Source: Ruegeria lacuscaerulensis
GTDB taxonomy: Bacteria > Pseudomonadota > Alphaproteobacteria > Rhodobacterales > Rhodobacteraceae
Direction of reading: 5' to 3'
NCBI RefSeq assembly: GCF_013034685.1
Contig: NZ_WQGO01000004.1
Coordinates: 310,001-374,000 of the forward strand
DNA: 64,000 bases
The notes under the pieces are model-generated. The model was given only the letters and a program-made list of their open reading frames with translations. It did no database searches and was not told where the DNA came from. Positions within the stretch are counted from its first letter, which is position 1. Each line of letters starts with the position of its first letter. A program made the translations under genes and the position numbers. Of the stretch, positions 51,588 through 61,965 are shown one piece after another.

Positions 51588-52951
51588 CTGCTCTGATCCC
51601 CTTCCGGTTTCACCCAGCGCATAAGGATTAGACCCAGAATAAACAAAGCGATGATCGGTGACACCCCCAGACGCGCACTGCCGGTCACACTTGTTGCAAT
51701 CCCGATCAGCAACGGCGCGGCAAAGGCGGTTGCACGCCCCGACAAACCATAAAGACCAAAGCTTTCCACCGGAGCCGTAGGATCGGTATGACGCACCATC
51801 AGCGACCGGCTGGCCGATTGCAGAATACCCCCCATACCGCCGATCAGAACGCCACAGCCGAAGAACACCATGTCCGGCAGGCCTGACCCTTCGGGCAATG
51901 TGATCCCGTAAATCTGTGTCCGGTCCATCGACACCACCGTGACGCAGACAAAGATCAGTACCCAGATGGCGACCAAGATCACTGGTTTAGGGCCGTATTT
52001 CTTGTCTGCCTTACCCCCAATCCACGCAAAGATGGCCGAGGCCAGAACGCTCACAATTCCAAACACGCCGATCTTGATAAGGCCCCATTCCAGCACCAGC
52101 CGCGCATAGACCCCGCCAAAGCTGTAAAGCCCGTTCAACGCGTCACGGTAGAACATGGACGAGCCCAGATAAGTCGCCAGACTGACACGGTGGCGCAAGT
52201 CCGAGATAGATTTTCCCAGCAGTTTCAGCGCATCCCCGACCGAGCCCTGTTTTCCGCTGTCAGGATCGTCCTTTACCCACAGGAAATAGGGCACCATGAA
52301 CAGGATGAACCAGATCGCGGTAAAGGGTCCGACGAACCGCGTGCCCTCCTGCGCAGCGGCGTCCAGCCCAAGGATCGGCGCAATCCCGATCAGCGTCTTG
52401 CCATTGGGTTGTTCGACAAACAGCGTCAGCATGATCGCCAGCGAGATCAACCCGCCAAAATAGCCAAAGGCAAAGCCCGAGCCTGAAATCTCACCCACTT
52501 CATTATCATCGCCCAGTTCGGGTAGTTGCGAGTTGATAAAGATCAGCGCGTATTCAGCGCCCACAAAGCCTAGACCAAAGGCCGACAGCATCAGCCACAT
52601 GTTTGACCCATCAGGCAGCGTGTACCACAGCGCGGCGGACCCCACGGCATACATGACCGAGAAGGCAAAGATCCAAGGGATGCGCCGCCCCGACACATCG
52701 GCCATCGCTCCCAGCAACGGCGCACCAAACGCGATGATCAGCCCAGTGATCGTCAGGCAATTTGCCCAAACCGTCTGCGCCCGCGCTGCGGCGGCTTCGG
52801 CATCCAGCCCGGTGCCGCTGAAATACCCCGCCGCAATCCCTGCGAAATAGGGGCCAAAGACAAATGTCACCAGCAATGTATGAAAAGGTTGCGACGCCCA
52901 ATCGAAAAACCACCAGCCCCAGATGCGCTTGCGCTTGGAAATCTCTGCCAT
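51584..52951 (-). CDS. MFS transporter, UMF1/Atg22-like
   Basis: Twelve-TM transporter of 455 aa of the UMF1 (Atg22-like) family. The first helix has WGWWFFDWASQPFHTLLVTFVF, a hallmark; GAPLLGAMADVSGRR is the MFS loop 2-3 motif. The acceptable start is ATG 52951 (MAEISKRKRI). It heads the operon with mepA and the phytase-like protein, but its substrate (sugars or amino acids in relatives) cannot be named. Confidence 0.9.
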   Translation of the reverse strand: MAEISKRKRIWGWWFFDWASQPFHTLLVTFVFGPYFAGIAAGYFSGTGLDAEAAAARAQTVWANCLTITGLIIAFGAPLLGAMADVSGRRIPWIFAFSVMYAVGSAALWYTLPDGSNMWLMLSAFGLGFVGAEYALIFINSQLPELGDDNEVGEISGSGFAFGYFGGLISLAIMLTLFVEQPNGKTLIGIAPILGLDAAAQEGTRFVGPFTAIWFILFMVPYFLWVKDDPDSGKQGSVGDALKLLGKSISDLRHRVSLATYLGSSMFYRDALNGLYSFGGVYARLVLEWGLIKIGVFGIVSVLASAIFAWIGGKADKKYGPKPVILVAIWVLIFVCVTVVSMDRTQIYGITLPEGSGLPDMVFFGCGVLIGGMGGILQSASRSLMVRHTDPTAPVESFGLYGLSGRATAFAAPLLIGIATSVTGSARLGVSPIIALFILGLILMRWVKPEGDQSR

Positions 52952-53081
52952 GACCGCCCCTGTTTTTTCTTGCTTCAATAAGACGGGGCTTTGGGTCAAT
53001 TCGCAAGCGTTCTGTGGGCGCGGGCTTGCTCTTTGACGCAAGGGCGCTTAGGTCTCAGGCAATCGACCACCCGGAGGCCCC

Positions 53082-53369
53082 ATGCTGTCGTTGATCCAAA
53101 TTCTGCTGCTGATCCTGGACATTGTCTGGTTCATCATTCTGGCCCATGTGATCATGAGCTGGCTGATCAACTTTCAGGTGCTCAACCTGCATCAGCAACT
53201 GGTGGCACAAATCTGGTACGGCCTGAACCGGATACTCGAACCGATCTATGGCCCCATACGGCGTTTTTTGCCCAATATGGGCGGTCTGGATCTGACACCT
53301 CTGGTCGTGCTGGTCGGTGTCTATGCGCTGCGGATCATTCTGATCAACAACATGGTCTATTTCGTCTGA
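53082..53369 (+). CDS. YggT family membrane protein
   Basis: A 95 aa inner-membrane protein with two TM helices, 7-27 and about 68-90, and a central GLNRILEPIYGPIRRFLPNMGGLDLTPL, the YggT signature. Function uncertain; relatives affect cell division, chloroplast nucleoid partition or osmotic shock. 78 bp before recQ and perhaps its own unit. Confidence 0.93.
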   Translation: MLSLIQILLLILDIVWFIILAHVIMSWLINFQVLNLHQQLVAQIWYGLNRILEPIYGPIRRFLPNMGGLDLTPLVVLVGVYALRIILINNMVYFV

Positions 53370-53447
53370 CCTCTTGTTCACCGAATCTTAGTATGAGATT
53401 GTCCTGTCTTAAGAGCAGAAAAACCTTAAAACAGGGCAACCCCGCAG

Positions 53448-55487
53448 ATGTTCGACTCCGCGCCTTTGCTGCGAGATGTCTTTGGATTCGACGACTTCCG
53501 ACCCGGTCAGGAAGAGATCGTCGACGCCGTGACGGCAGGCGAGAACGTGCTGGCCATAATGCCCACGGGCGGTGGCAAATCCCTGTGTTTCCAACTACCT
53601 GCCCTGTTGCGCGACGGGGTGACGGTGGTGATTTCCCCCCTGATCGCCCTGATGCGCGATCAGGTGCGCGGGCTGCAAGAGGCCGGGGTTGAGGCTGGCG
53701 CGCTGACCTCGGGCAACACCCCCGAAGAAACCGATGCGGTGTGGGAGGCGCTGGAGGCCGGGCGGCTGAAGCTGCTCTACATGGCTCCCGAACGTCTGGC
53801 CGCCGGGTCAGCTCTGGGCATGCTGCGCCGGATCAATGTCGGCCTTATTGCGGTGGACGAGGCGCATTGCGTCAGCCAATGGGGCCATGATTTCCGCCCC
53901 GATTACCTGCGGATCGGAGAGCTGCGGCGCGCACTGAACGTCCCCTTGGCGGCCTTTACCGCCACAGCGGATGCGGAAACGCAGGATGAGATTGTCGAGA
54001 AACTGTTCGACGGCACCGCACCCCGCAAATTCCTGCGCGGCTTTGACCGACCCAACATCCATCTGGCCTTTGCTGCCAAAGACGGGCCACGCAAACAGGT
54101 GCTGGATTTCGCCGCCGCGCGCAAAGGGCAATCCGGCATCGTTTATTGCGGCACCCGCAACAAGACCGAGGTGCTGGCGCAGGCCCTACGTGCCGAGGGC
54201 CATTCGGCCTGTCACTATCACGGCGGTATGGACCCCGAAGATCGCCGCATTGTCGAAACCCGCTTTGCGCGCGAAGACGGGTTGATCGTGGTCGCGACCG
54301 TCGCCTTTGGTATGGGCATCGACAAACCCGATATCCGCTGGGTCGCCCACGCGGACCTGCCGAAATCCATAGAAGCCTATTATCAGGAGATCGGGCGCGC
54401 CGGACGTGACGGCGACCCTGCGGAAACGCTGACCCTGTTTGGCCCCGATGACATCCGCCTGCGCCGCGCGCAAATTGACGAGGGGCTGGCCCCACCGGAA
54501 CGCCGCATGGCCGATCATGCCCGTCTGAACGCCTTGCTTGGGTTGGCCGAGGCGCTGGTCTGCCGCCGTCAAACCCTGCTGGGTTACTTCGGTGAACAGG
54601 CCGAACCCTGTGGCAAATGCGATCTGTGCGATGCCCCGCCCGAGGTATTCGACGGCACCACGCCGGTTCGCATGGCCCTGTCTGCCATCTTGCGCACCGA
54701 GGAATGGTTCGGCGCAGGCCATCTGATCGACATCCTGCTGGCCAACGAAACCGACAAGGTCCGCGCGCGGCGGCATGATGCGCTGTCCACATGGGGCATT
54801 GGAAAAGACTGGTCCCGCCCGCAATGGCAGGCGATTTTCCGGCAGATGATGGGGCATGATCTGGTCCGCCCAGACCCCGACCGCCATGGCGCGCTGCGCA
54901 TGACCGAAGCCGCCAAACCGATCCTGAAGGGCAAGGCGCAGATCAACCTGCGCAAGGACTCGATCCGCAAAGCCACCCGCCGCCCTGCCGTCAAGGCGAT
55001 GGTGGCCGAAGAAGACGCGCCACTGCTGTCCGCGCTCAAGGCCAAACGCCGCGCGCTGGCGGAATCGCAGCGGGTGCCCGCCTACGTCATTTTCCCTGAC
55101 CGCACCCTGATCGAAATGGCCGAGACCCGCCCCATGACGCTGGACGACATGGCCCGGATCGGCGGCGTCGGTGCAAAAAAGCTAGAACGCTATGGCGACA
55201 CTTTCCTTGAGGTGATCGCAGGTGAGGCCGCCGCGCTGCACCCTGCCCGGCGCAAACTGGCCGGGCGCGATCAGGGGGACATCTACGACCAGCTTTTGGC
55301 CGTTCAGAACGATCTGGCACGCGGGCCTGACGGGATCGACAAACCGCTGACCTGTTCTGCCTCGCAACTGGCCAAGGTCGCGCAATTGCGCCCCGGCGAT
55401 CAGCGCGGGCTGGAACAAGTGCTGGGCGATCGTCGTCACGAAAGGTTTGGGGCCGCTTTTCTGGACGTCTTGCAACAAGCGGGCTAG
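53448..55487 (+). CDS. recQ: ATP-dependent DNA helicase RecQ
   Basis: 3'-5' helicase for recombination and replication repair. 679 aa against 609 in E. coli. Walker A TGGGKS (residues 40-45), DEAH (137-140), motif VI QEIGRAGRDG, the zinc site Cys372, Cys388, Cys391 and Cys394, then an HRDC domain about 522-595. The last 80 residues are a charged extension resembling a second HRDC-like helix bundle. ATG at 53448; yaaA follows. Confidence 0.96.
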   Translation: MFDSAPLLRDVFGFDDFRPGQEEIVDAVTAGENVLAIMPTGGGKSLCFQLPALLRDGVTVVISPLIALMRDQVRGLQEAGVEAGALTSGNTPEETDAVWEALEAGRLKLLYMAPERLAAGSALGMLRRINVGLIAVDEAHCVSQWGHDFRPDYLRIGELRRALNVPLAAFTATADAETQDEIVEKLFDGTAPRKFLRGFDRPNIHLAFAAKDGPRKQVLDFAAARKGQSGIVYCGTRNKTEVLAQALRAEGHSACHYHGGMDPEDRRIVETRFAREDGLIVVATVAFGMGIDKPDIRWVAHADLPKSIEAYYQEIGRAGRDGDPAETLTLFGPDDIRLRRAQIDEGLAPPERRMADHARLNALLGLAEALVCRRQTLLGYFGEQAEPCGKCDLCDAPPEVFDGTTPVRMALSAILRTEEWFGAGHLIDILLANETDKVRARRHDALSTWGIGKDWSRPQWQAIFRQMMGHDLVRPDPDRHGALRMTEAAKPILKGKAQINLRKDSIRKATRRPAVKAMVAEEDAPLLSALKAKRRALAESQRVPAYVIFPDRTLIEMAETRPMTLDDMARIGGVGAKKLERYGDTFLEVIAGEAAALHPARRKLAGRDQGDIYDQLLAVQNDLARGPDGIDKPLTCSASQLAKVAQLRPGDQRGLEQVLGDRRHERFGAAFLDVLQQAG

Positions 55488-55519
55488 ATACCCCGAACAG
55501 GCAAGCGAAGAGGGCGGAT

Positions 55520-56290
55520 ATGCTGGTAGTGATTTCCCCGGCCAAACGGCTGGACTGGGCCGAGCGCGACGTGACGGTCACACAACCGGATTTTCAGGAT
55601 GACGCGATCCGACTATCGAAAACCGCCCGCAACCTGACGCTGGGCGATCTGAAAAAGCTGATGGACCTGAGCGATGATCTGGCCCGCCTTAACCGCGACC
55701 GCTATCGCGCCTTTTCCGATGCGCCCGAGGCCGACCTGATCCGCCCCGCCGCGCTGGCCTTTGCCGGTGACACCTATCAGGGGCTTGAGGCCGCATCTTT
55801 GGATGCAGATGAAATGGCATGGGCACAGGATCACCTGCGCATTCTGTCGGGGCTTTACGGCGTGCTGCGTCCGCTGGACGCCATTCAGGCCTATCGGCTT
55901 GAGATGGGCAGCAAGCTGAAAACCCGGCGCGGCAAGAACCTGTATGAATACTGGCGCGATCAGCTCAGCAAGGCATTGAACGCGCAAGGCGCGCAGATCG
56001 GGTCGGATGTGCTGGTAAATTGCGCCAGCCAGGAATATTTCGGCGCGGTTGATCCCAAGGCACTGAAACTGCGGGTCATCACGCCGGTGTTCATGGAGGA
56101 CAAGGCAGGCACCCCCAAGATCGTCAGCTTTTTCGCCAAGAAAGCGCGCGGGGCCATGGCGCGCTATGTCATCCAGCACCGCCTGACCGATCCTGCGGGG
56201 CTGTTGGACTTTGACAGCGGTGGGTATGAATACCGCCCCGACCTGTCATCCGAGGACAAACCCGTCTTTGTGCGCCCCTATCAGGCCTGA
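55520..56290 (+). CDS. yaaA: Peroxide stress protein YaaA (DUF328)
   Basis: A 256 aa member of the YaaA family, which limits intracellular iron-driven DNA damage during peroxide stress in E. coli. Start MLVVISPAKRLDW; conserved LYGVLRPLDAIQAYRLEMG and NCASQEYFGAV, VFMEDKAGTPKIVSFFAKKARGAMARY. 32 bp after recQ, consistent with a DNA-protection unit. It ends overlapping the VOC gene by 10 bp. Confidence 0.96.
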   Translation: MLVVISPAKRLDWAERDVTVTQPDFQDDAIRLSKTARNLTLGDLKKLMDLSDDLARLNRDRYRAFSDAPEADLIRPAALAFAGDTYQGLEAASLDADEMAWAQDHLRILSGLYGVLRPLDAIQAYRLEMGSKLKTRRGKNLYEYWRDQLSKALNAQGAQIGSDVLVNCASQEYFGAVDPKALKLRVITPVFMEDKAGTPKIVSFFAKKARGAMARYVIQHRLTDPAGLLDFDSGGYEYRPDLSSEDKPVFVRPYQA

Positions 56291-56739
56291 TCCTGCATCG
56301 AAGTGTCATAGGCCACCAGCTCGACCGTATTGCCTTCGGGGTCTTCGGTGAAAATACCGCGCCAACCGATCCAGCTGAACTGCTCGACGCGGTAAGGCTG
56401 GCCCAACTGGTCATACCAGCGCAGGACGGCCTCTTGCTCCTGAAACGGCAAAGACAAAGCAATGTGATGCAGCGATGACCCGGCCCCGGTCGTGGGGCGG
56501 CCTGCACCTGCGGGATGCAAACCGGGGCGCGGAGCGGCCGTGTGGTGGAACAAGGCCAATACCTGCGTGTGGCCGCCAAATCCTGGGCCAATTCGAAAGA
56601 ATGTGATGGCGCTGTTGTGGTCGCCGCTCAGGCGCTCCAACCCGATGACATCCTCATAGAATGCTACCATTGCGCGCATGTCTGCGCACCGAATGGCAAT
56701 CTCGCCCAATGCGCGCGGTTGAAATCCACGGTCCGACAT
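56281..56739 (-). CDS. VOC family (glyoxalase/dioxygenase-fold) protein
   Basis: 152 aa with one VOC fold: IAIRCADMRAMVAFYEDVIGLE, HTQVLALFHH, LHHIALSLP and FTEDPEGNTVELVAYD. The His and Glu residues are at the metal positions, so it may be a metalloenzyme or a resistance-type binding protein. No substrate. Follows the hybrid kinase gene on the minus strand by 9 bp from the kinase stop. Confidence 0.85.
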   Translation of the reverse strand: MSDRGFQPRALGEIAIRCADMRAMVAFYEDVIGLERLSGDHNSAITFFRIGPGFGGHTQVLALFHHTAAPRPGLHPAGAGRPTTGAGSSLHHIALSLPFQEQEAVLRWYDQLGQPYRVEQFSWIGWRGIFTEDPEGNTVELVAYDTSMQDQA

Positions 56740-56748
56740 GGGTACAAC

Positions 56749-58953
56749 CTAGGTGGGTTCCTTTGCGCTATCAATCACCGGCTGTGCGTCATCAGGCTCA
56801 TGATTCAAGATCATCTGATGAATTTTCCGCTTTTGCAGCGGCTTGGTCAGGTAATGATCCAACCCCGCAGACAGGATACCCTGATCATCGCCCGCCATCG
56901 CATGCGCCGTCAGCGCAACGATTGGCACAGCGCGCCCGGTCTGGATCTCATGCCGCCGAATCTCACCCGTAGCCTGTTTTCCATCCATTCCGGGCATCGA
57001 GATATCCATGAAGATCAGGTCGGGGTTAAAATTCATATAAGCCTCAACCGCCTCGGCCCCGTTATTAGCGAAGCGCAGGTCAATGTTCAGCGTCTTGACC
57101 ATCTTTTGCAGGATCAACTGGTTCGTCCTGTTATCCTCAGCCGCCAAGACGCGCATCAGGCGCTGATCCAAGGTGTCTGTGGCGGGCGCTGGCTCGGTTT
57201 CCTGTTGGGCGGGGGCATCCACCTTGTGTTGACCCAATGCAGTCAGGCGCGCGTAAAGCTCGGATCGCGGGATGGGTTTTTGCAAGACCCCTTCGATCAG
57301 GTGACGGGCGGGATTGGCATGTATAGTGCCGGGATTGGCAGACATGACCACAATCGGCAACTCGCCCCAGCCCCGTTCCTTCAATGTGGTGGCAAGTTCC
57401 AACCCATCCATATCCGGCAGGTCGTGGTCGCACAGCACTAGATCGACCGATGAGTCGATAGCCGCCAACGCCTCACCCCCAGAGGTGCAGACAGTGACCC
57501 GAGACCCCAGCCGCCCAAGTTGTTTGGACAAGATCGCGCGGTTGACCGCCAAATCCTCAACCACCAGCACATGGTTGAGCCTGCCTTCAAGATCAGGTGG
57601 TTCGGGCTGAGGACCTTCGGCCGTGGGAAGTGATATCCGAAACCCAAAGCACGAACCCTGCCCCGGATCGCTTTCCACCCAGATCGTTCCGCCCATCAAC
57701 GTGATCAGACGCTTGGTGATAGCCAGACCCAGCCCGGTTCCTTCGAACTGGCGGTTTTTCTCATCTTCGACCTGATTAAACTCTCCAAAGATGTGGTCAA
57801 TTTTCGCCTGCTCGATCCCGATGCCGGTATCTTCGATTGCCACGTGAATATCGCAGCTTTGCGCCTCGGCATTGGGGACGCCGGTGACGCGGATCAGCAC
57901 ATGGCCATTGGCAGTGAATTTGACAGCGTTGCCCACCAAATTGGTCAGAACTTGCCGCACCCGCCCCGGATCGCCAACAAACAGTGTGGGCAGGAACAAG
58001 TCATAGTCGACCAGCAAGGTCAGCCCCTTGTCCCGCACACCCGGTTGCAGCAACATCGCGACCTCAAGGATACAGCGTTCGAAATCGAACTGCTCGGGGT
58101 GCAGGACCAGCTTGTCAGCCTCGACCTTCGAATAGTCCAGAACATCGTTGATGATGACCAGCAACGCCTCGCCCGAATTGCGAATTGTATTGAGATAGAG
58201 CCTTTGTTCCTCATCCAAAGGTGTCTCGTCCAGCAATTCGGTCATGCCGACGATCCCGTTCATTGGGGTTCTGATCTCGTGGCTCATATTCGCCAGAAAG
58301 GCCGACTTTGCCCGATTGGCCGCTTCGGCCCGTTCTCGCGCTGATCGCAATTCAGCCTCATGCCGGACTGAAGCCGAAATATTTAGCGCTAGACTAACCA
58401 CATCGCCGCCGTTGCCACGCTGATCGATGAGTTTGAAGTAGTGACCGTTCCATAGACGAATGACTTCGGGTTGCGGGTTGGCTTGCGTCCACCGTACCTT
58501 CATTCTTTCTATCCAGTCCGGGGCAGCCTCATCTCCAAGGTCGATCAGGCCCTCGGCTGTGAGAATTTCCAGAATACGGGGATAGGCAATGCCCGGCGCC
58601 ACTTCTTCAATTCCGTCAAAGACGCTCAGATAGGCCGTATTGGCGCCGATCAGACGGTTATTACTGTCGAAAAACGCAAACCCGTCATGGAAGGTTTGAA
58701 TCGAGTGCCACAGCCGCCGCTCGGCCACTTCAATCTTTGCATTGGCCAGTGTGAGGTCCGATTTGACCTTCTCATTCTCATCGCGGACGGTTTCAACCTC
58801 GGCCTGCGTCTCGCCAATTCGTTTGGTCAGAGCTATGGCGTGCAGGCCAAGCTTGCGGTTGGCCGCCGATAACTCGGCCTGTTTCATTTCAAGCAAGCGC
58901 TCAGCGGCAAGCCGCGCACGCCGTTCTTGTGCCAGTTTTGTTGCAAGACTCAT
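56749..58953 (-). CDS. Cytosolic hybrid histidine kinase with PAS and two receiver domains
   Basis: 734 aa, no membrane segments. Coiled coil about 3-75, PAS fold about 83-195 ([22 protein letters not shown]), HisKA with His225 ([13 protein letters not shown]), HATPase with N-box and DTGIGI (about 375-380) and GTGLGL. REC1 has Asp509 ([11 protein letters not shown]) and Lys559; REC2 has Asp650 ([11 protein letters not shown]) and Lys704. The likely phosphorelay ends at an HPt that is not encoded here. Divergent from the FAH-fold gene by 117 bp. Confidence 0.92.
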   Translation of the reverse strand: MSLATKLAQERRARLAAERLLEMKQAELSAANRKLGLHAIALTKRIGETQAEVETVRDENEKVKSDLTLANAKIEVAERRLWHSIQTFHDGFAFFDSNNRLIGANTAYLSVFDGIEEVAPGIAYPRILEILTAEGLIDLGDEAAPDWIERMKVRWTQANPQPEVIRLWNGHYFKLIDQRGNGGDVVSLALNISASVRHEAELRSARERAEAANRAKSAFLANMSHEIRTPMNGIVGMTELLDETPLDEEQRLYLNTIRNSGEALLVIINDVLDYSKVEADKLVLHPEQFDFERCILEVAMLLQPGVRDKGLTLLVDYDLFLPTLFVGDPGRVRQVLTNLVGNAVKFTANGHVLIRVTGVPNAEAQSCDIHVAIEDTGIGIEQAKIDHIFGEFNQVEDEKNRQFEGTGLGLAITKRLITLMGGTIWVESDPGQGSCFGFRISLPTAEGPQPEPPDLEGRLNHVLVVEDLAVNRAILSKQLGRLGSRVTVCTSGGEALAAIDSSVDLVLCDHDLPDMDGLELATTLKERGWGELPIVVMSANPGTIHANPARHLIEGVLQKPIPRSELYARLTALGQHKVDAPAQQETEPAPATDTLDQRLMRVLAAEDNRTNQLILQKMVKTLNIDLRFANNGAEAVEAYMNFNPDLIFMDISMPGMDGKQATGEIRRHEIQTGRAVPIVALTAHAMAGDDQGILSAGLDHYLTKPLQKRKIHQMILNHEPDDAQPVIDSAKEPT

Positions 58954-59070
58954 CGTGGGCGATCCTCGGGCCATTCCGTCCCAGCATCCGGGCAGAGAGT
59001 GAAGAACTGCTTAAGCCGTTGCTTGGAAGCCAGGGCTTGTGTCAGACTTTTTGCAAACCGGAGGCTACCT

Positions 59071-59922
59071 ATGACAAATGCACGCTATTTTTCTGCCGTC
59101 TGGCTGTTCTGCGCGGCAACGCAGCCCGCTTGGGCCGAATGCGCCACGGATGCGCAGGTTGACCGGTTTGTTCAGGATTATCTTTCCAACACGCCGACTG
59201 CGGCTCTGTCCGCCGATGGAACGATGCAAGACGCATTATGTACGCAGGCCAAAATTTCTACTGCGTTAGAGCCTTATTTGGGCCCAATCATCGGCTACAA
59301 AGCGGGTCTGACCAGCAAGCCCGCGCAGAACCGGTTTGGCGCGGATGAACCGGTGCAGGGGGTCTTGTACCGCGACATGATGGTCGCGAATGGCGCGACG
59401 GTTCCACTGAACTGGGGCGCACGCCCTGTGTTCGAGGCCGATCTGGTTCTGGTCGTGGGAGATGCTGATATCAACATGGCCACGACGCCGCTGGAGGTGA
59501 TGCAAAACATATCAGCCATTCGCCCATTTATGGAACTACCGGACCTGACCCTCGCCGAAGGCGAACCGATCACGCCGATTACGTTGACTGCAATTGGGGT
59601 GGCGCCAAAATTGGGCGTTTTAGGGTCTGATATTCCTGTCTCCGACCCTGCCGCGATGTCCCAGGCCCTGCCAGATATGACCGTCACTTTGCGGGCGGCG
59701 GATGGGGAGGTGTTGGCAGAGGCTCCAGGCGCTGCAGTCATGGGGCACCCAGCCAATGCAGCGTTGTGGCTGATCTCGAAAGGGATCGAGTTTCAACCCG
59801 GCGATCTGATTTCGGTCGGCTCTTTCGGCCCGCTGGTCCCGCCTGCAAAGGGTAAAGGTGGCGCGTCGGTCAGCTATGACGGATTGCCCGGTGACCCCAC
59901 AGTGAGCGTTGTGTTCGACTAA
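59071..59922 (+). CDS. Exported 2-keto-4-pentenoate hydratase-like (FAH fold) protein
   Basis: 283 aa. A signal peptide (MTNARYFSAVWLFCAATQPAWA) is followed by the hydratase/decarboxylase FAH fold: IIGYKAGLTSKPAQ, GADEPVQGVLYRDM and FEADLVLVVGDADI. The metal site of the enzymes uses E-x-E then Glu; here E-x-D is seen with ME in PFMELPDL. Cytoplasmic relatives act in meta-cleavage pathways, so export is unusual. ATG 59071 follows GGAGG at 7 nt. Confidence 0.82.
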   Translation: MTNARYFSAVWLFCAATQPAWAECATDAQVDRFVQDYLSNTPTAALSADGTMQDALCTQAKISTALEPYLGPIIGYKAGLTSKPAQNRFGADEPVQGVLYRDMMVANGATVPLNWGARPVFEADLVLVVGDADINMATTPLEVMQNISAIRPFMELPDLTLAEGEPITPITLTAIGVAPKLGVLGSDIPVSDPAAMSQALPDMTVTLRAADGEVLAEAPGAAVMGHPANAALWLISKGIEFQPGDLISVGSFGPLVPPAKGKGGASVSYDGLPGDPTVSVVFD

Positions 59923-61965
59923 TCAGCGCCGCCCTTCACGCAGCCACCCGCCGACGAGAAACCCGCCAGCCAGCAAGAGCACCAACCACGGCGGCAACAG
60001 CCCAGCCTGCGTGACGTCCCGCGTTTCATAGGCATCGCGTGGTGTCAGGCCGATCCATCCCCGTCCCGAAGCAGGGCGTCCGGCCCGCACATTTCGGATC
60101 GACGGCAAGCCCTCCTCGACCCGGATGGTGCCACCGCGCAATCCCGCCAGAATAGGGTCCAGCACTTCCGAGGTCGCGATCGTGCGCTCGAACTCTTTTG
60201 GCGCGGCGGGGCCAAGGCCGATCACCGCCGAGTGCTCACCCTCCTGCAAACGGTAGAGGCCAATCTCGGGCCCGTAATACTGCGCTTCGAACCGACCGGG
60301 CGAGACCTCGTCCAATGTCACCTCAAGCGTTTCGCCGTTGGGAAGCGTGACGGTCACGGGGCCGACCTCATCTTCAAGGGTCTGGCGAATGATGCGCATG
60401 ATTTGACCGTTGGCTTCGGCCCACAGCGCCTCTTCCTCTAGCTCGGGCTCTTTCATCATCCAATGCGCCAGACGGCGCAGCAGTTCCAATTGCGGTCCGC
60501 CGCCTTCGAACCCGCGGCTCCACAGCCACGCGTGATCCGAGGCCAACATCGCCACGCGCCCCTCACCCACACGGTCCAGCACCAGCAAGGGGCGGTCGTC
60601 CACGCCGGTCATCAGCATCTCACCCCGGCGCTGGTTCACGTCGATCTGCCGCAGCCACGCGCCCCAGTTTTCAGGATCACCCAGATCGGTCGTCACCGGA
60701 TGGCGCTGACCCAGATCCGTCACCATAGGGACAAAGCGTTCTTCGATCACCCGTGCAGTTGGCTGCGCCGGAAGGATTGAGGCCAAAGGCGACCGGAAAA
60801 TACTATCAGCGCTGGCAAAATCCGGCCCCGCCGCGATCAGAACTGCACCACCTTCATTGATGTAGTTACTGACATTGTCCAGATAGATGGCGGGCAGGAT
60901 TCCGCGCCGTTTGTAGCGATCAAAGATGATCAAGTCGAAATCGTTGATCTTTTCCAAAAACAACTCACGCGTGGGGAAGGCGATCAGCGAAAGCTCATCC
61001 ACCGGCACGCCGTCCTGTTTCTCGGGTGGACGCAGGATGGTGAAATGCACCAGATCGACCGAGCTGTCGGATTTCAGCAGGTTCCGCCATGTCCGCCCGC
61101 CGGGATGCGGCTCGCCCGAGACCAGCAGCACCCGCAGGCGATCCCGAACGCCGTTCATCTGGATCAAGGCGGTATTGTTGCGATCGGTCAGCTCACCTTC
61201 GGCCTGCGGAACGGTGAATTGCAGCACATTGCGCCCGCCATGAGGCAGCGTGACGGGCAATTCCACATCTGTGCCAATGGGAATGGTGAATTGCTCGGGC
61301 TCGGCCCCGTCGACCGAGATTTCAAGCGGCGCCGTAGTGGCACCGGTAGGGGCAGCGCCGCTATCCTCGACCCGCAGGGTCAGGGTCACGGGCTCGCCGA
61401 TAATGGCAAAAGCCGGGGCGTTGCGGACAATCAGGCGGCGGTCCCAGTCGCTGGAGCGCCCGGTCTGCAACAGATGCATCGGCGCTGGCAGGTCCGGGGC
61501 CTGATCCGCGTCATGCACGATCCCGTCCGAAACGACAACGATACCCGCGATCCGGGCGCGGGGTTCTTCGGCCAACGCCTCATTCAACGCGGCCATAACC
61601 TGGGTGCCCTCGTCGCCGTCGCCATCGCCGACCTTGATGCGGCGCAGCTCGGTATTGTCGCGGGATTCGATCTCATCCGCCAGGGCATCCGCCGCTTGCG
61701 CTGTTTGTTCAGCCCGGTCCGACAAGGTCTGACTGGCGCTTTCGTCTTCGATCATCAGCACGATGTCGGTCAGAGGCGCACGGTCCTCGACTTGATAAAC
61801 CGGCCCGGACAGCGCCGCGATCACCACCAGCGCCGCCAGCCCACGCAAGGCCCAGCCGGACAGACCACGCCACAGGGCAACAGCCACCCCCGCCAACGCT
61901 ATCGCACCTACCACTGCCAGAACGGGCCACGGGATCAGCGGATCAAAAAGTACGGTTCCCGTCAT
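59923..61965 (-). CDS. Large membrane protein with glutamine amidotransferase-like domain, in the MoxR/DUF58 module
   Basis: 680 aa. Two N-terminal TM helices (about 9-30 and 34-56) precede a periplasmic region with a vWA-like fragment (DIVLMIEDESASQ, IVVVSDGIVHDA) and a GATase1-like segment (FDLIIFDRYKRRG, LIAAGPDFA); one C-terminal TM (LLPPWLVLLLAGGFLVGGWL). No catalytic residue can be named. Overlaps the upstream DUF4159 gene by 4 bp. Probably one of the MoxR-linked membrane proteins; function unknown. Confidence 0.78.
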   Translation of the reverse strand: MTGTVLFDPLIPWPVLAVVGAIALAGVAVALWRGLSGWALRGLAALVVIAALSGPVYQVEDRAPLTDIVLMIEDESASQTLSDRAEQTAQAADALADEIESRDNTELRRIKVGDGDGDEGTQVMAALNEALAEEPRARIAGIVVVSDGIVHDADQAPDLPAPMHLLQTGRSSDWDRRLIVRNAPAFAIIGEPVTLTLRVEDSGAAPTGATTAPLEISVDGAEPEQFTIPIGTDVELPVTLPHGGRNVLQFTVPQAEGELTDRNNTALIQMNGVRDRLRVLLVSGEPHPGGRTWRNLLKSDSSVDLVHFTILRPPEKQDGVPVDELSLIAFPTRELFLEKINDFDLIIFDRYKRRGILPAIYLDNVSNYINEGGAVLIAAGPDFASADSIFRSPLASILPAQPTARVIEERFVPMVTDLGQRHPVTTDLGDPENWGAWLRQIDVNQRRGEMLMTGVDDRPLLVLDRVGEGRVAMLASDHAWLWSRGFEGGGPQLELLRRLAHWMMKEPELEEEALWAEANGQIMRIIRQTLEDEVGPVTVTLPNGETLEVTLDEVSPGRFEAQYYGPEIGLYRLQEGEHSAVIGLGPAAPKEFERTIATSEVLDPILAGLRGGTIRVEEGLPSIRNVRAGRPASGRGWIGLTPRDAYETRDVTQAGLLPPWLVLLLAGGFLVGGWLREGRR

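Noticed and set aside
53370-53447. LexA box before recQ
   Set aside because: One GTTC is present but the second half-site of the alphaproteobacterial GTTC-N7-GTTC motif is absent.
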